In this document: positions 28,698-37,554 of the stretch, piece by piece
Layout of the letters: each line of letters opens with the position of its first letter
Numbering within the stretch: the stretch's first letter is position 1
Assembly: GCF_023016155.1 (NCBI RefSeq)
Contig: NZ_JALKBG010000008.1
Location: forward strand, 1,118,501-1,182,500
Length of the DNA: 64,000 bases
Origin: Aliiroseovarius sp. F20344
Lineage (GTDB): Bacteria; Pseudomonadota; Alphaproteobacteria; Rhodobacterales; Rhodobacteraceae
Direction of reading: 5' to 3'
Translations under genes and position numbers: made by a program
Notes under the pieces: generated by a model
What the model was told of the DNA's origin: nothing
The model's input: the letters and a program-made list of their open reading frames with translations, nothing else
Database searches by the model: none

Positions 28698-29261
28698 TTA
28701 AACCTGCATGATCTCTTCTTGTTTTGTTTCCAAGGATTTATCGACATTGGCTACAAATTTGTCGGTAAGCTCCTGCACTTCATCTGACCACATCTTCGCA
28801 TCATCTTCCGACATGCTGTCCTTGGCCTTTTTAATCTGCTGCATGCCATCCTGACGGACGTTACGCACGGCTACGCGCGCGTGTTCGGCATATTGCGCAG
28901 CGACGCGAGTCAATTCACGACGGCGTTCTTCGTTCAATTCCGGGATTGGCAGCATGATGATTGTACCGTTCAGCTGCGGGTTAATTCCCAGACCGCTTTC
29001 ACGAATGGCCTTTTCAACGGCCTGAACCATGCTTTTGTCCCAAACATTCACCGTAACCATACGCGGTTCTGGCACGTTGACTGTCCCAACTTGGTTCAGC
29101 GGCGTGCGCTGCCCATAGGCCTCAACGGTGATCGGATCCAGCATTGCGGCCGATGCACGCCCAGTACGCAAGGATGCGAATTCAGTTCTGAGTGCTCCAA
29201 TAGCGCCTTCCATCCGACGTTCCAGATCATCAATATCCAGTTCAAACTCTTCGTCAGCCAT
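28698..29261 (-). CDS. frr: Ribosome recycling factor
   Basis: This 187-residue factor splits post-termination ribosomes together with EF-G. Family features include [13 protein letters not shown] near residue 32, the [14 protein letters not shown] segment of the compact domain, and the long helical bundle ending with [17 protein letters not shown]. It lies between pyrH and uppS, 147 bases after pyrH. Confidence 0.97.
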   Translation of the reverse strand: MADEEFELDIDDLERRMEGAIGALRTEFASLRTGRASAAMLDPITVEAYGQRTPLNQVGTVNVPEPRMVTVNVWDKSMVQAVEKAIRESGLGINPQLNGTIIMLPIPELNEERRRELTRVAAQYAEHARVAVRNVRQDGMQQIKKAKDSMSEDDAKMWSDEVQELTDKFVANVDKSLETKQEEIMQV

Positions 29262-29381
29262 CCCTAGGTCATCCCTTCGTCTTTCAAGCTCTTATTAACG
29301 AGCGTGTTTCGCCCGGTATAACGCCACCGCCCCCTAATTGTATAGGTCAGGTTCTACTGACAGTGGCAAAGAAGAATTTCT

Positions 29382-29397
29382 GGGCGAAATTCCGCCC
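29382..29397 (-). terminator. Weak hairpin downstream of pyrH
   Basis: GGGCG (29382-29386) pairs with CGCCC (29393-29397) around a six-base loop, just beyond the pyrH stop, with a modest T content after it. It may reduce read-through into frr, but the stem is short. Confidence 0.3.
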
Positions 29398-29408
29398 CGC
29401 GTGTGCAG

Positions 29409-30161
29409 TTACCCGCCAACCCGAGTGTATGTTCCCTGGCCGTCCAGAATTCCACGGAACCCGCCTGGTTCATCCAATGAAAACACGATGATCGGCAGGT
29501 TGTTGTCACGGGCCAGCGCAATTGCCGAAGCGTCCATCACCCCAAGGCGTTTGGCCAGAACATCGTCGTAAGACACGGTGTCATAACGCACGGCGTCGTC
29601 GTTTTTAACGGGGTCTTTGTCATAAACGCCATCAACCTTGGTGCCTTTAAAGATCGCTTCGCAGGCCATTTCGTTGGCGCGCAAGGTCGCGGCTGTATCC
29701 GTTGTGAAATACGGGTTGCCAGTTCCGGCTGCGAAAATACACACACGCTTTTTCTCAAGGTGGCGCACGGCGCGACGGCGAATATACGGCTCACACACCT
29801 GGTCCATCGGGATAGCCGAGATCACGCGCGTATAAACACCCAGACCTTCCAGCGCCGATTGCATGGCCAGAGCGTTCATAACTGTGGCAAGCATCCCCAT
29901 ATAGTCCGCCGTGGTCCGCTCCATCCCCTGCGCCGAGCCCTGAAGCCCGCGGAAAATGTTGCCCCCGCCGATCACCATGCAGATCTCGACCCCCATATCG
30001 TGGACCGATTTAACTTCGCGCGCGATACGCTCGACCGTTGGTGGGTTCAGGCCAAATCCCTGATCCCCCATCAGGGCCTCGCCCGAGATTTTCAACATGA
30101 CACGTTTATAGGTCGGCTGCGGGGTATCACCCTCTGCCGTCGTCTGGGCCTGATCAGTCAT
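29409..30161 (-). CDS. pyrH: UMP kinase
   Basis: This 250-residue amino-acid-kinase-fold enzyme phosphorylates UMP to UDP. Motifs are [20 protein letters not shown] at the N-terminus, [12 protein letters not shown], and [17 protein letters not shown]. The start at 30161 is preferred over a longer frame whose first 14 residues look unlike the family. It heads the pyrH-frr-uppS-cdsA-dxr-rseP run; rpsB and tsf, often upstream, are absent and miaA is divergent instead. Confidence 0.95.
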   Translation of the reverse strand: MTDQAQTTAEGDTPQPTYKRVMLKISGEALMGDQGFGLNPPTVERIAREVKSVHDMGVEICMVIGGGNIFRGLQGSAQGMERTTADYMGMLATVMNALAMQSALEGLGVYTRVISAIPMDQVCEPYIRRRAVRHLEKKRVCIFAAGTGNPYFTTDTAATLRANEMACEAIFKGTKVDGVYDKDPVKNDDAVRYDTVSYDDVLAKRLGVMDASAIALARDNNLPIIVFSLDEPGGFRGILDGQGTYTRVGG

Positions 30162-30274
30162 CTGTTGCCACTCTCTGATTGTCGTGATTGTGTTGCGCGG
30201 CAATTTGACCGATTAGGGCGGAATGTTCAATGAGCGATCCACCTATCGCTCATAAAAAATGAGGACGGGAATTC

Positions 30275-31183
30275 GTGTCGAAAACGCAGGGATCACTTGA
30301 ACGGCTGGCAAGACAAGTCGGACCGGATCAACCGGTCCTGATTGCAGGGGCCACAGCGTCAGGGAAATCCGCGCTGGCTTTGGCCATTGCCGAGCAATCC
30401 GGCGGTGTGATTGTGAACGCCGACGCCCTTCAGGTCTTTGAGAACTGGCGCATCGTCACAGCGCGCCCATCAGCGGAAGAGGAAGCCCGCGCGCCACATC
30501 GTCTTTACGGGCATATTCCGGGTCACCAAGACTACTCGGTCGGGCACTGGTTGCGCGAAATTGCGCCCCTGCTGTCTGGCCCGCAACGTCCCATCATCGT
30601 AGGGGGTACTGGCCTGAACCTGACGTCTTTGACGGAAGGATTGGCCGATATACCGCTGACACCGCCTGTCATTCGACGCGAAGGCGAGGCGCGTTTAGCC
30701 GAAGGTGGTCTTTCTGCTTTGCTGGCGGACTTGGACCCGGAAACACTCTCTCGCATCGATATTCGCAACCCCGCCCGTGTCGCGCGCGCATGGGAAGTTC
30801 AGCACACAACAGGGCGCAGCCTTGCAAGTTGGCAAGATGAGACGCCTCCTCCCCTTCTCCCTCTGTCAGATGCATTTCCGATCCACCTGGATGCAGATCG
30901 TGATTGGCTGCGCGATCGGATTGAGCGGCGTTTTGACATGATGTTGGACGCGGGCGCGTTGGAAGAAGCGCAACGGAACCTTCAAAGTTGGGATCCTAAG
31001 GCGCCTTCCTCAAAAGCGATTGGCGCGCCTGAACTGATCGCCCATCTGAAAGGTGAGATCACTTTGGACGAGGCCCGCAGCGCTGCGATTATCGCCAGTC
31101 AGCAATATGCCAAACGCCAGCGCACGTGGTTTCGCAAACGTATGAAGGATTGGAATGTGATTCCCTTGGGCGTGAATTCCTGA
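30275..31183 (+). CDS. miaA: tRNA dimethylallyltransferase
   Basis: This 302-residue enzyme adds the dimethylallyl group to A37 of tRNAs reading codons that start with U. The P-loop is [16 protein letters not shown], followed by [13 protein letters not shown] (catalytic Asp) and later [16 protein letters not shown] at the C-terminus. The start is GTG at 30275 with GAGGA nine bases upstream; no better ATG exists. Its dimethylallyl donor derives from the MEP route that includes dxr. tRNA-Leu(CAA) at 59291 has A at position 37 and is a plausible substrate. Confidence 0.94.
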   Translation: MSKTQGSLERLARQVGPDQPVLIAGATASGKSALALAIAEQSGGVIVNADALQVFENWRIVTARPSAEEEARAPHRLYGHIPGHQDYSVGHWLREIAPLLSGPQRPIIVGGTGLNLTSLTEGLADIPLTPPVIRREGEARLAEGGLSALLADLDPETLSRIDIRNPARVARAWEVQHTTGRSLASWQDETPPPLLPLSDAFPIHLDADRDWLRDRIERRFDMMLDAGALEEAQRNLQSWDPKAPSSKAIGAPELIAHLKGEITLDEARSAAIIASQQYAKRQRTWFRKRMKDWNVIPLGVNS

Positions 31184-31238
31184 GCTTCCATAGCAATTTT
31201 GGCGATTTCGATTCGGCTTCACGAATCGCATATCAGAC

Positions 31239-31284
31239 TTATCCACAGCTTTTGCGTTAATCCTGTGGATCATCCTGTGGATAA
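31239..31284. promoter_or_regulatory. Cluster of three DnaA boxes
   Basis: TTATCCACA (31239-31247) matches the strongest DnaA box exactly. In opposite orientation TGTGGATCA (31264-31272, one mismatch) and TGTGGATAA (31276-31284, exact) follow within 46 bases. The stretch lies between miaA and the AraC-type gene, followed by an A-run and an AT-rich segment. It is short for an oriC and lacks the usual neighbours, so a DnaA-titrating, DnaA-reactivating or gene-regulatory site is likelier. Confidence 0.5.
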
Positions 31285-31378
31285 GGTATAGTCTGCCAAA
31301 AAAAATGAGACAGGTCGAACAGAGTAAGCTAGCGATTGGACAGTAAGAATTATTACTGGCTGCTGCGATTGTTGTGTT

Positions 31379-32185
31379 ATGACTGATGCTTTCCTACCGA
31401 AATCACCGTTTCGCGTCCTGCCATTGGCCCGTTTAGGTGTTGGTGGGCGCTGGCGAACCGAGGCGATGCGATCCTACGGAGCACCCGTGCTTTTGTGGTT
31501 CACCCGCGGACAAGGTCGGATCACGGTAAACGGCGTGACATCTGGTTATGGACCCCACAACTGCATTTTCCTGCCCGCAGGAACGATGCACGGGTTTGAA
31601 ATGTCTACGCAAGTTGCAGGCACGATCATCGTTTTCCCGCAAGGAAGCGAAGAACAGCTTGGCCTGCCGCAAGACCCGGTTCATCTGCGCCTGCGCGAAG
31701 CGGACAAACAGATCGAGCTTGGAAAGCTTGTCGACGATCTTCAACGCGAAGTGGGAAAAGAGACCTCGCGAGCCTCGCGCGCCATGATGTGTCATGCAGG
31801 TCTGATTTCTGTCTGGTTGGATCGTCAGCTTGAACAGATTGACGAAGAAGATCGAGAGCTTAAATCCGGCCAACGCTTGGTCAACGCATATACTGCGCTT
31901 GTCGAGCAAGACTTTCACAGCCCTAAAACAGTTCGTGACTATGCGGCTGACCTTGGGATCACGCCAACGCATCTTAGCCGCGTTTGCAACAATGCCTGCG
32001 GGCGCCCTGCTTCGGCAATCCTACAAGATCGCGTCACATACGAAGCACGCCGCCTGCTGACAGAGACACGAGTTCCCATCAAAGACATTGCTGCGTCGCT
32101 TGGATTTGCCTCGGCCGCCTATTTCACTCGGGCCTTCCAAAAGCAAACCGGCCAAACTCCGTCCGCCTTCCGAAAACAAGGTTAG
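31379..32185 (+). CDS. AraC-family transcriptional regulator
   Basis: This 268-residue regulator has an N-terminal cupin-like sensing domain (about 10-95, with ITVNGVTSGYGPHNCIFLPAG) and a C-terminal pair of helix-turn-helix motifs (about 175-266). The motifs include VRDYAADLGITPTHLSRVCN and the AraC signature IAASLGFASAAYFTRAFQKQ. The effector is unknown. It precedes the VOC and ABM genes on the same strand (95-base gap), which may be its targets. Three DnaA boxes lie upstream. Confidence 0.88.
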   Translation: MTDAFLPKSPFRVLPLARLGVGGRWRTEAMRSYGAPVLLWFTRGQGRITVNGVTSGYGPHNCIFLPAGTMHGFEMSTQVAGTIIVFPQGSEEQLGLPQDPVHLRLREADKQIELGKLVDDLQREVGKETSRASRAMMCHAGLISVWLDRQLEQIDEEDRELKSGQRLVNAYTALVEQDFHSPKTVRDYAADLGITPTHLSRVCNNACGRPASAILQDRVTYEARRLLTETRVPIKDIAASLGFASAAYFTRAFQKQTGQTPSAFRKQG

Positions 32186-32279
32186 GTTGGATCCCCCACC
32201 CTGAATTTGAACTTGTTTACTATATTCGTTGCATATGAAATGAATCTGGCGTATATCCTTTCGCTAAAGGAGGACGCCC

Positions 32280-32822
32280 ATGAAAATTGAACAGATTCAC
32301 CACGTCGCGTATCGCTGTAAAGACGCCAAGGAAACCGTCGAATGGTATGGCAAGATGTTGAACATGGATTTCATCCTTGCCATTGCAGAGAACCACGTGC
32401 CCTCTACACATGAGCCAGACCCCTATATGCATGTGTTCCTAGATGCCGGAAACGCAAACGTTCTGGCCTTCTTTGAACTTCCAACCAAGCCTGAAATGGG
32501 CCGCGACCCGAACACTCCAATCTGGGTTCAGCACATCGCCTTCAAGGTCAAAGACCGCGCGGAACTAATTGAATTCAAGGAACATTTGGAAGCCAATGGT
32601 GTTGAGGTTCTGGGTGTGACAGACCATTCTATCTTCCACTCGATCTACTTCTTTGACCCCAACGGACACCGGGTTGAACTGGCATGTCCAGACCCCGAAG
32701 AAGAAGCAATGCTGAAGCGCATGGACGAAGTAAAATGGGACATGCTGAATGAATGGTCCAAAACCAAGCGCGCGCCCAAACATGCTGAATGGCTTCACAA
32801 GAAAGAGCTTTCGAACGTTTGA
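32280..32822 (+). CDS. VOC-superfamily (glyoxalase/dioxygenase-fold) protein
   Basis: This 180-residue protein has two vicinal-oxygen-chelate modules. The likely metal ligands are His in IHHVAYRC, His in VQHIAFKV and Glu in GHRVELA, the usual HHE pattern. The helical tail WSKTKRAPKHAEW is unusual for glyoxalase I. It could be a lactoylglutathione lyase, a dioxygenase or a lyase; the sequence does not decide. A very strong ribosome site (AAAGGAGG) precedes the ATG. It is followed 65 bases on by an ABM-fold protein. Confidence 0.8.
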   Translation: MKIEQIHHVAYRCKDAKETVEWYGKMLNMDFILAIAENHVPSTHEPDPYMHVFLDAGNANVLAFFELPTKPEMGRDPNTPIWVQHIAFKVKDRAELIEFKEHLEANGVEVLGVTDHSIFHSIYFFDPNGHRVELACPDPEEEAMLKRMDEVKWDMLNEWSKTKRAPKHAEWLHKKELSNV

Positions 32823-32887
32823 TGTCGCTGGCTGACGCCGGAACAAATATGATCTAAATATGGGCGTATCTGAAAAAGGATGCGCCC

Positions 32888-33253
32888 ATGTCATTTGATC
32901 CCGATCGTTTCGCCCCCCTTCCCGAACCACCTTATTACGCAGTGATCTTCACCAACCAATTGGGCCCTTCACCAATGGGTTATGAACATATGGCCGATAA
33001 AACCCTCGAGTTGGCTCAAAAACAGGACGGGTATTTGGGGATTGAAAGCACGCGAGATGCCTTTGGGGTTGGCATCACTGTGTCATACTGGAAAGACGAA
33101 GCATCCATAGCGGCATGGAAAGCTGACACCGATCACCTGATGGCGCAGAAACTGGGACAATCGCGCTTCTATGCGCATTACCACCTGCGCGTGGCGAAGG
33201 TTGAACGGTCCTATTCTGGTCCAGAAGGTCGCGCGGTGCCTGGGCAGGATTAA
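32888..33253 (+). CDS. Antibiotic-biosynthesis-monooxygenase-fold (ABM) protein
   Basis: This 121-residue protein has the dimeric alpha-beta barrel ABM fold: [32 protein letters not shown], then the [17 protein letters not shown] segment and the HxxAQ-like region [14 protein letters not shown]. Members include heme- or quinone-handling monooxygenases and stress proteins; specific activity is unknown. AAGGA lies upstream of the ATG. Likely co-transcribed with the VOC gene. It overlaps the end of the convergent lytic transglycosylase gene by four bases. Confidence 0.8.
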   Translation: MSFDPDRFAPLPEPPYYAVIFTNQLGPSPMGYEHMADKTLELAQKQDGYLGIESTRDAFGVGITVSYWKDEASIAAWKADTDHLMAQKLGQSRFYAHYHLRVAKVERSYSGPEGRAVPGQD

Positions 33254-33861
33254 CCGCCCAAAATGGCTTTCACGTAACCGCGTGTTTCCTTGTAGGGCGG
33301 AACGCCATTGTATTTGGCGACGGCCTCAGGCCCGGCATTATAGGCTGCAAGCGCAAGGCGCCATGACCGAAAACGATTATACTGTTGCCGCAGATACCGC
33401 GCACCACCTTCAAGGTTTTGCGTCGGGTTCCAAGGATCAACACCAAGCGTACGTGCAGTAAATGGCATCAACTGTGCAAGTCCAATGGCACCCGCATGGC
33501 TTTTAGCACGTGGGTTCCATCCGCTTTCCTGCTGCACAAGGCGCAGGAACAGATCCTCGGGGATACCATGCTTACGCGCCATAGATTTTGCGATCGGCAG
33601 ATACTGGCCTTTGTACTTTCCCGAATAGTTGGGAATGCCATAGCTTGCCGGCGTCGACGGAGGCTTGGGCATCAAACGGGTTGAGTTCGAGTATTGCTGC
33701 GCTGCACGCGAGTCCAAGACGCTCGTCTGTGCAGTGAACGCACTTCTTCCACCCGAGCTGCCAAACAGGCTCTCGGCATGTGCAATGTTTTTAGGTGCCT
33801 CAAAACCTAGGCTGACAGCAACACTCAGCCCGGCAATCATAAATACTCTTTGGCGCAACAT
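33250..33861 (-). CDS. Lytic transglycosylase (SLT domain)
   Basis: This exported muramidase of 203 residues cleaves peptidoglycan strands. It has a signal peptide ([13 protein letters not shown], cleavage near AHA) and a SLT domain with catalytic Glu in [14 protein letters not shown], then [20 protein letters not shown] and [18 protein letters not shown]. The start at 33861 gives a good signal peptide; an upstream frame adds 30 residues with no secretion logic. It is divergent from ssb. Confidence 0.87.
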   Translation of the reverse strand: MLRQRVFMIAGLSVAVSLGFEAPKNIAHAESLFGSSGGRSAFTAQTSVLDSRAAQQYSNSTRLMPKPPSTPASYGIPNYSGKYKGQYLPIAKSMARKHGIPEDLFLRLVQQESGWNPRAKSHAGAIGLAQLMPFTARTLGVDPWNPTQNLEGGARYLRQQYNRFRSWRLALAAYNAGPEAVAKYNGVPPYKETRGYVKAILGG

Positions 33862-33992
33862 CCCGCCCCCAGATTGAATACCTACATAATATAGTGCGAA
33901 CGAGCTGCCGTGGGAAGTACGGATAAAAGATAAGCGCAAAACTGCGCGCATTCCACGGGCAAACCTGCATAAATCCCGTTCCCCTCGGCCCT

Positions 33993-34009
33993 ATATGGTG
34001 TAACCATAT
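33993..34009. promoter_or_regulatory. Inverted repeat upstream of ssb
   Basis: ATATGG (33993-33998), TGTAA, CCATAT (34004-34009) lies 30 bases before the ssb start. It could be an operator or part of the ssb promoter. It does not match the GTTC-N7-GTTC form of the alphaproteobacterial SOS box. Confidence 0.3.
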
Positions 34010-34038
34010 GGCCCAATTGAGAATCGAAAGGACGCAGG

Positions 34039-34530
34039 ATGGCAGGTTCGCTTAACAAGGTCATGCTTATTGGAAATCTGGGTGCAGATCCCGAAGTACG
34101 GACCTTCCAGAACGGTGGTAAAGTGTGCAACCTGCGCATTGCAACGTCGGAAACCTGGAAAGATCGCAACACGGGCGAACGCCGTGAAAAGACGGAATGG
34201 CACACTGTGTCCGTCTTCTCGGAAGGGCTTGTTCGCGTGTGTGAGCAATACCTGCGCAAAGGATCGAAGGTCTATGTGGAAGGCCAGCTGCAGACCCGCA
34301 AATGGCAAGATCAATCCGGCAATGACCGCTATTCGACCGAAGTTGTTCTGCAAGGCTTCAACGGTACGTTGACCATGCTGGACGGACGCAGCGGCGGCCA
34401 AGGCGGTGGCGGACAAGGTGGCGGAGGCTACGGTGGTCCAAGCGGCGGCAGCCAAGGCGGTTACGGCGGCGACAGCGGCCCTGCCCCAGCGGGCGGCGGC
34501 GGTGGTTTCGACGACGAAATCCCGTTCTAA
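34039..34530 (+). CDS. ssb: Single-stranded DNA-binding protein
   Basis: This 163-residue protein has an OB-fold domain (1-110, [34 protein letters not shown]), a glycine-rich flexible linker (about 125-157) and the acidic C-terminal tip DDEIPF that recruits partner proteins in replication and repair. Normal length and layout for a chromosomal SSB. Confidence 0.97.
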   Translation: MAGSLNKVMLIGNLGADPEVRTFQNGGKVCNLRIATSETWKDRNTGERREKTEWHTVSVFSEGLVRVCEQYLRKGSKVYVEGQLQTRKWQDQSGNDRYSTEVVLQGFNGTLTMLDGRSGGQGGGGQGGGGYGGPSGGSQGGYGGDSGPAPAGGGGGFDDEIPF

Positions 34531-34558
34531 GACACACGAATAAATAAGGAGGCGCGCG

Positions 34559-35629
34559 ATGTCATGGTCATTTCCTATCGGGCGCCTCTTTGGCTCGCAG
34601 CTGCGCGTCCATGTAACGTTTTTCCTGCTGCTGGCCTTTATCGGCGCCTCCACATGGTCTGAAAAAGGCCCCGAGGCAGCACTCTGGACCATCGTCTTCA
34701 TCCTTTTACTTTTTGCATGTGTCGTGGCGCATGAGTTCGGGCACGCCCTGATGGCGCGCCGTTTTGGCATTCGTACACCCGACGTAACGCTTCTGCCGAT
34801 CGGAGGGCTGGCGCGTTTGGAACGTATGCCCGAAAAACCAGGGCAAGAAATCTTGGTGGCTCTGGCCGGTCCTGCGGTGAATATCGTCATTTGGGTGGTA
34901 TTGACGGTGCTGTTTGGTGCGCCGACTGAGCCTGACCAGTTGACCGGAATGGCCATCACGCCGTCCACCCTGCCCGCACAATTGGCTACGCTGAACCTGA
35001 TCCTGGCCGTGTTCAACATGATCCCAGCCTTCCCGATGGATGGCGGCCGGGTTCTGCGCGCGGTGTTGTCGTTGTTTACCGACCGGATCAAAGCAACGCG
35101 CATTGCCGCCGCTGCGGGACAGTTCGTAGCTTTCCTAATGGCCTTAACCGGGCTGATGTCGGGAAACCTTATGCTGGTTCTGATCGCTGGTTTCATCTTC
35201 ATCGCAGCAGGCGGAGAAAGTGCTGATGTTGCCATGCGTGACGTTGCACGCAAATTGATGGCACGTGATGCCATGATCACGGAATACGAAAGCCTGCGCC
35301 CTGACGATCCAATCAGTCTTGCGGCATCCACCCTAATTCGAACCACGCAACACGAGTTTCCGGTGCTGGACGTAGAGGGTCATCTGGCCGGTTTTCTTAC
35401 ACGTGAGGCCCTGTTTCACGCTATGGCCGAGGGCGCTCCGAACACTCGGGTGGACAGCGTGATGCAATCTGTTCCGAGCGCAGAGCTGACGGACGGGCTT
35501 GAATTGGTACTGGAACGGATGGGTTCGAACCCAACGGTGGCGGTTGTAGATAGCGAGGGTCATCTTTTGGGCTACATCACCCGCGAGAATGTGGGTGAAT
35601 TGATGGTGATCGCCAACGCGCGTCGCTAA
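34559..35629 (+). CDS. Site-2 protease family membrane protein with CBS domains
   Basis: This 356-residue membrane zinc protease is of the SpoIVFB/CBS type. The active site is VVAHEFGHALMARRFG (HExxH near residue 60), with the distal ligand in NMIPAFPMDGGRVLRA. Five to six TM segments occupy about 10-230. Two CBS domains follow (about 240-355), which may sense adenine nucleotides. Substrate is unknown. Distinct from RseP elsewhere in this window, since it lacks PDZ domains. It lies 28 bases after ssb on the same strand. Confidence 0.9.
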   Translation: MSWSFPIGRLFGSQLRVHVTFFLLLAFIGASTWSEKGPEAALWTIVFILLLFACVVAHEFGHALMARRFGIRTPDVTLLPIGGLARLERMPEKPGQEILVALAGPAVNIVIWVVLTVLFGAPTEPDQLTGMAITPSTLPAQLATLNLILAVFNMIPAFPMDGGRVLRAVLSLFTDRIKATRIAAAAGQFVAFLMALTGLMSGNLMLVLIAGFIFIAAGGESADVAMRDVARKLMARDAMITEYESLRPDDPISLAASTLIRTTQHEFPVLDVEGHLAGFLTREALFHAMAEGAPNTRVDSVMQSVPSAELTDGLELVLERMGSNPTVAVVDSEGHLLGYITRENVGELMVIANARR

Positions 35630-35642
35630 CGACATGCAAACC

Positions 35643-36752
35643 TTACTGGTCCGGCAATGCCTCGGTTAGGACGTCATTGACTACGCCCATATCCACGTCA
35701 TCTGCAACAAATGCATCTCCGATCGAGCGGGCCAAAATGAAGCGCAGTTTGCCCTGAACGACCTTCTTGTCCTGCGCCATTAGCTGAATCAGCCCGTCCG
35801 CATCCGGCAGATCGCCCGGAATGTCGGTAATGTCTTTTTTCATTCCCATGGCGGCCAGATGCGCCCGAAACCGTGATGGGCTTTCCTGGCTCATCAACCC
35901 CAGCCGTGCCGAGGTCTCAAACGCCAACGCACACCCGATGGCAACGCCTTCACCATGCAAAAGCCGGTCGGAATACCCTGTGGCAGCTTCAAGCGCATGA
36001 CCGAAGGTGTGACCCAGATTTAAAAGCGCGCGATCACCCTGTTCGGTCTCATCGCGCACCACAATGTCGGCTTTCATCTGAACGGAACGACGGACAGCTT
36101 CGCCCCGCAGTTCAAGATCACCTGCGGCCAAGGCGGGTCCGTTTACTTCCAGCCAGTCGAAGAACTCTGCGTCGCCCAAACCGCCATATTTGATGACCTC
36201 GCCATACCCGGCAAGGAAATCACGGGGCTGAAGTGTGCCAAGTACGTCAATATCAGCCAGAACCAAAGACGGCTGATGAAAGGCTCCGATCAAGTTCTTC
36301 CCGTGCGGTGCATTGATCCCGGTTTTGCCACCAACCGAACTGTCCACCTGCGCCAAAAGCGATGTTGGCAGCTGAACAAAGCGCACTCCACGGCGCAGAA
36401 TTGCGGCTGCAAAGCCAACAAGATCCCCAATGACACCACCACCAAAGGCCAGAACAACGTCTTTGCGTTCAACTTTCTGATCGAGCAGCCACTCAACGGT
36501 TTGCATCAAATAGGGCCAGCTTTTGGTGGCTTCGCCCGGCGGAAGAACCAAAGCCTCTGCCGAGATGCCTGCCGCCGCCAAGCCGTCCTTCAGCGCGTCC
36601 AGATGCAGACCCGCGACAGTCTCTTCAGTCACGATCCAAACCTTGGGCCGCGTCAAAAACGGAGCGATTTCCTCTCCTGCCCGCGCGATCAGACCCGAGC
36701 CGATGCGGACATCATAGGCGCGATCCCCCAAGGGCACATGAACTGTGGTCAT
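35643..36752 (-). CDS. aroB: 3-dehydroquinate synthase
   Basis: This 369-residue NAD-dependent enzyme makes 3-dehydroquinate from DAHP, the second step of the shikimate route. Motifs are VLAFGGGVIGDLVGFAAA, FVQLPTSLLAQVDSSVGGKT and the zinc histidine segment NLGHTFGHALE. Its start overlaps the aroK stop (ATGA), so aroK-aroB form an operon. The DAHP substrate is made by the class II synthase at 47217-48590. Confidence 0.96.
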   Translation of the reverse strand: MTTVHVPLGDRAYDVRIGSGLIARAGEEIAPFLTRPKVWIVTEETVAGLHLDALKDGLAAAGISAEALVLPPGEATKSWPYLMQTVEWLLDQKVERKDVVLAFGGGVIGDLVGFAAAILRRGVRFVQLPTSLLAQVDSSVGGKTGINAPHGKNLIGAFHQPSLVLADIDVLGTLQPRDFLAGYGEVIKYGGLGDAEFFDWLEVNGPALAAGDLELRGEAVRRSVQMKADIVVRDETEQGDRALLNLGHTFGHALEAATGYSDRLLHGEGVAIGCALAFETSARLGLMSQESPSRFRAHLAAMGMKKDITDIPGDLPDADGLIQLMAQDKKVVQGKLRFILARSIGDAFVADDVDMGVVNDVLTEALPDQ

Positions 36753-37312
36753 CCAGTGGTCTCCTCAAGCACATCAGGTCGCGTTCTCAAAACGTCAATT
36801 ACAGCATCCGTCATCTGCGCAATCGAATAATCCGGGTGCGCATCCACAGCCAAATCAGCTTTCTCGTACACAGGTACACGCACGTCGTAGATTTCACGCA
36901 GCGTGGCTTTGGGATCTCGGGTGCGCAGTAACGGACGCGTGTCCTTGTGTCTTACTCTGTTCCACAATAGCTCAATATCAGCACGCAGAAGAACTGACAC
37001 GCCACGCTCGCTGATCATTTCGCGATTGCGGTCAGCCATGAAGGCCCCGCCACCGGTCGAAAGGATGGCACATTCCCCATCCAAAAGCCGTCCAATTACT
37101 TCAGTCTCGCGGTCACGGAAAAACTGTTCTCCATCCCGCTCGAAAATCTCGGCGATTGTCATGTTGGCCGCACGCACGATCTCTTCATCGCTGTCCAGAA
37201 AAGGCACGCTCAATCGGGCGGCTAAAGCCTGTCCGACCGCGGTTTTTCCCGCCCCCATCATGCCGACCATGACGATGGATTTTTTTACCTTGAATGCCAA
37301 AGCGGCGCCCAC
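36749..37312 (-). CDS. aroK: Shikimate kinase
   Basis: This 187-residue kinase phosphorylates shikimate. The P-loop is GMMGAGKTAVGQALAARL, the shikimate-binding region is DSDEEIVRAA, and GGGAFM and RPLL are also present. The start is uncertain: GTG at 37312 is used here and TTG at 37300 is possible. An upstream ATG at 37366 lies in promoter-like AT-rich sequence and was not used. Coupled to aroB by ATGA overlap. Confidence 0.92.
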   Translation of the reverse strand: MGAALAFKVKKSIVMVGMMGAGKTAVGQALAARLSVPFLDSDEEIVRAANMTIAEIFERDGEQFFRDRETEVIGRLLDGECAILSTGGGAFMADRNREMISERGVSVLLRADIELLWNRVRHKDTRPLLRTRDPKATLREIYDVRVPVYEKADLAVDAHPDYSIAQMTDAVIDVLRTRPDVLEETTG

Positions 37313-37416
37313 TTGCCCAAAACCAGATTTCTTTCCTGAATGGCGTGATCTTGGGGAAAATACCATATATAAAATCAGCAAAACGAAGACCGAGGCAGAA
37401 AAATAGGTGACCCACC

Positions 37417-37554
37417 ATGCTGATCCGCTTGATCAAGCTATTGTTATTCCTTTCGATTTTAGGTGTGATAGGGCTGTCGGGCTATGCCTATTTGGGCGAT
37501 ATGTCGCCCCCCAGCGCGCCCCAAAGTACCACTGTGACGTTGAATGGCGGCTAA
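37417..37554 (+). CDS. Small single-pass membrane protein (45 residues)
   Basis: The peptide is MLIRLIKLLLFLSILGVIG followed by a short polar tail ending in TLNGG. It has one transmembrane helix with positive residues at the N-terminus. A TAGGTGA ribosome site precedes the ATG. Its last 11 bases overlap the start of the 529-residue secreted protein gene, and the operon continues through xerD. No known family is recognised. The overlap and ribosome site support a real gene. Confidence 0.6.
   Translation: MLIRLIKLLLFLSILGVIGLSGYAYLGDMSPPSAPQSTTVTLNGG

Noticed and set aside
31239-31284. Chromosome origin
   Set aside because: Only three boxes in 46 bases, no long AT-rich unwinding region and none of the usual alphaproteobacterial origin neighbours.
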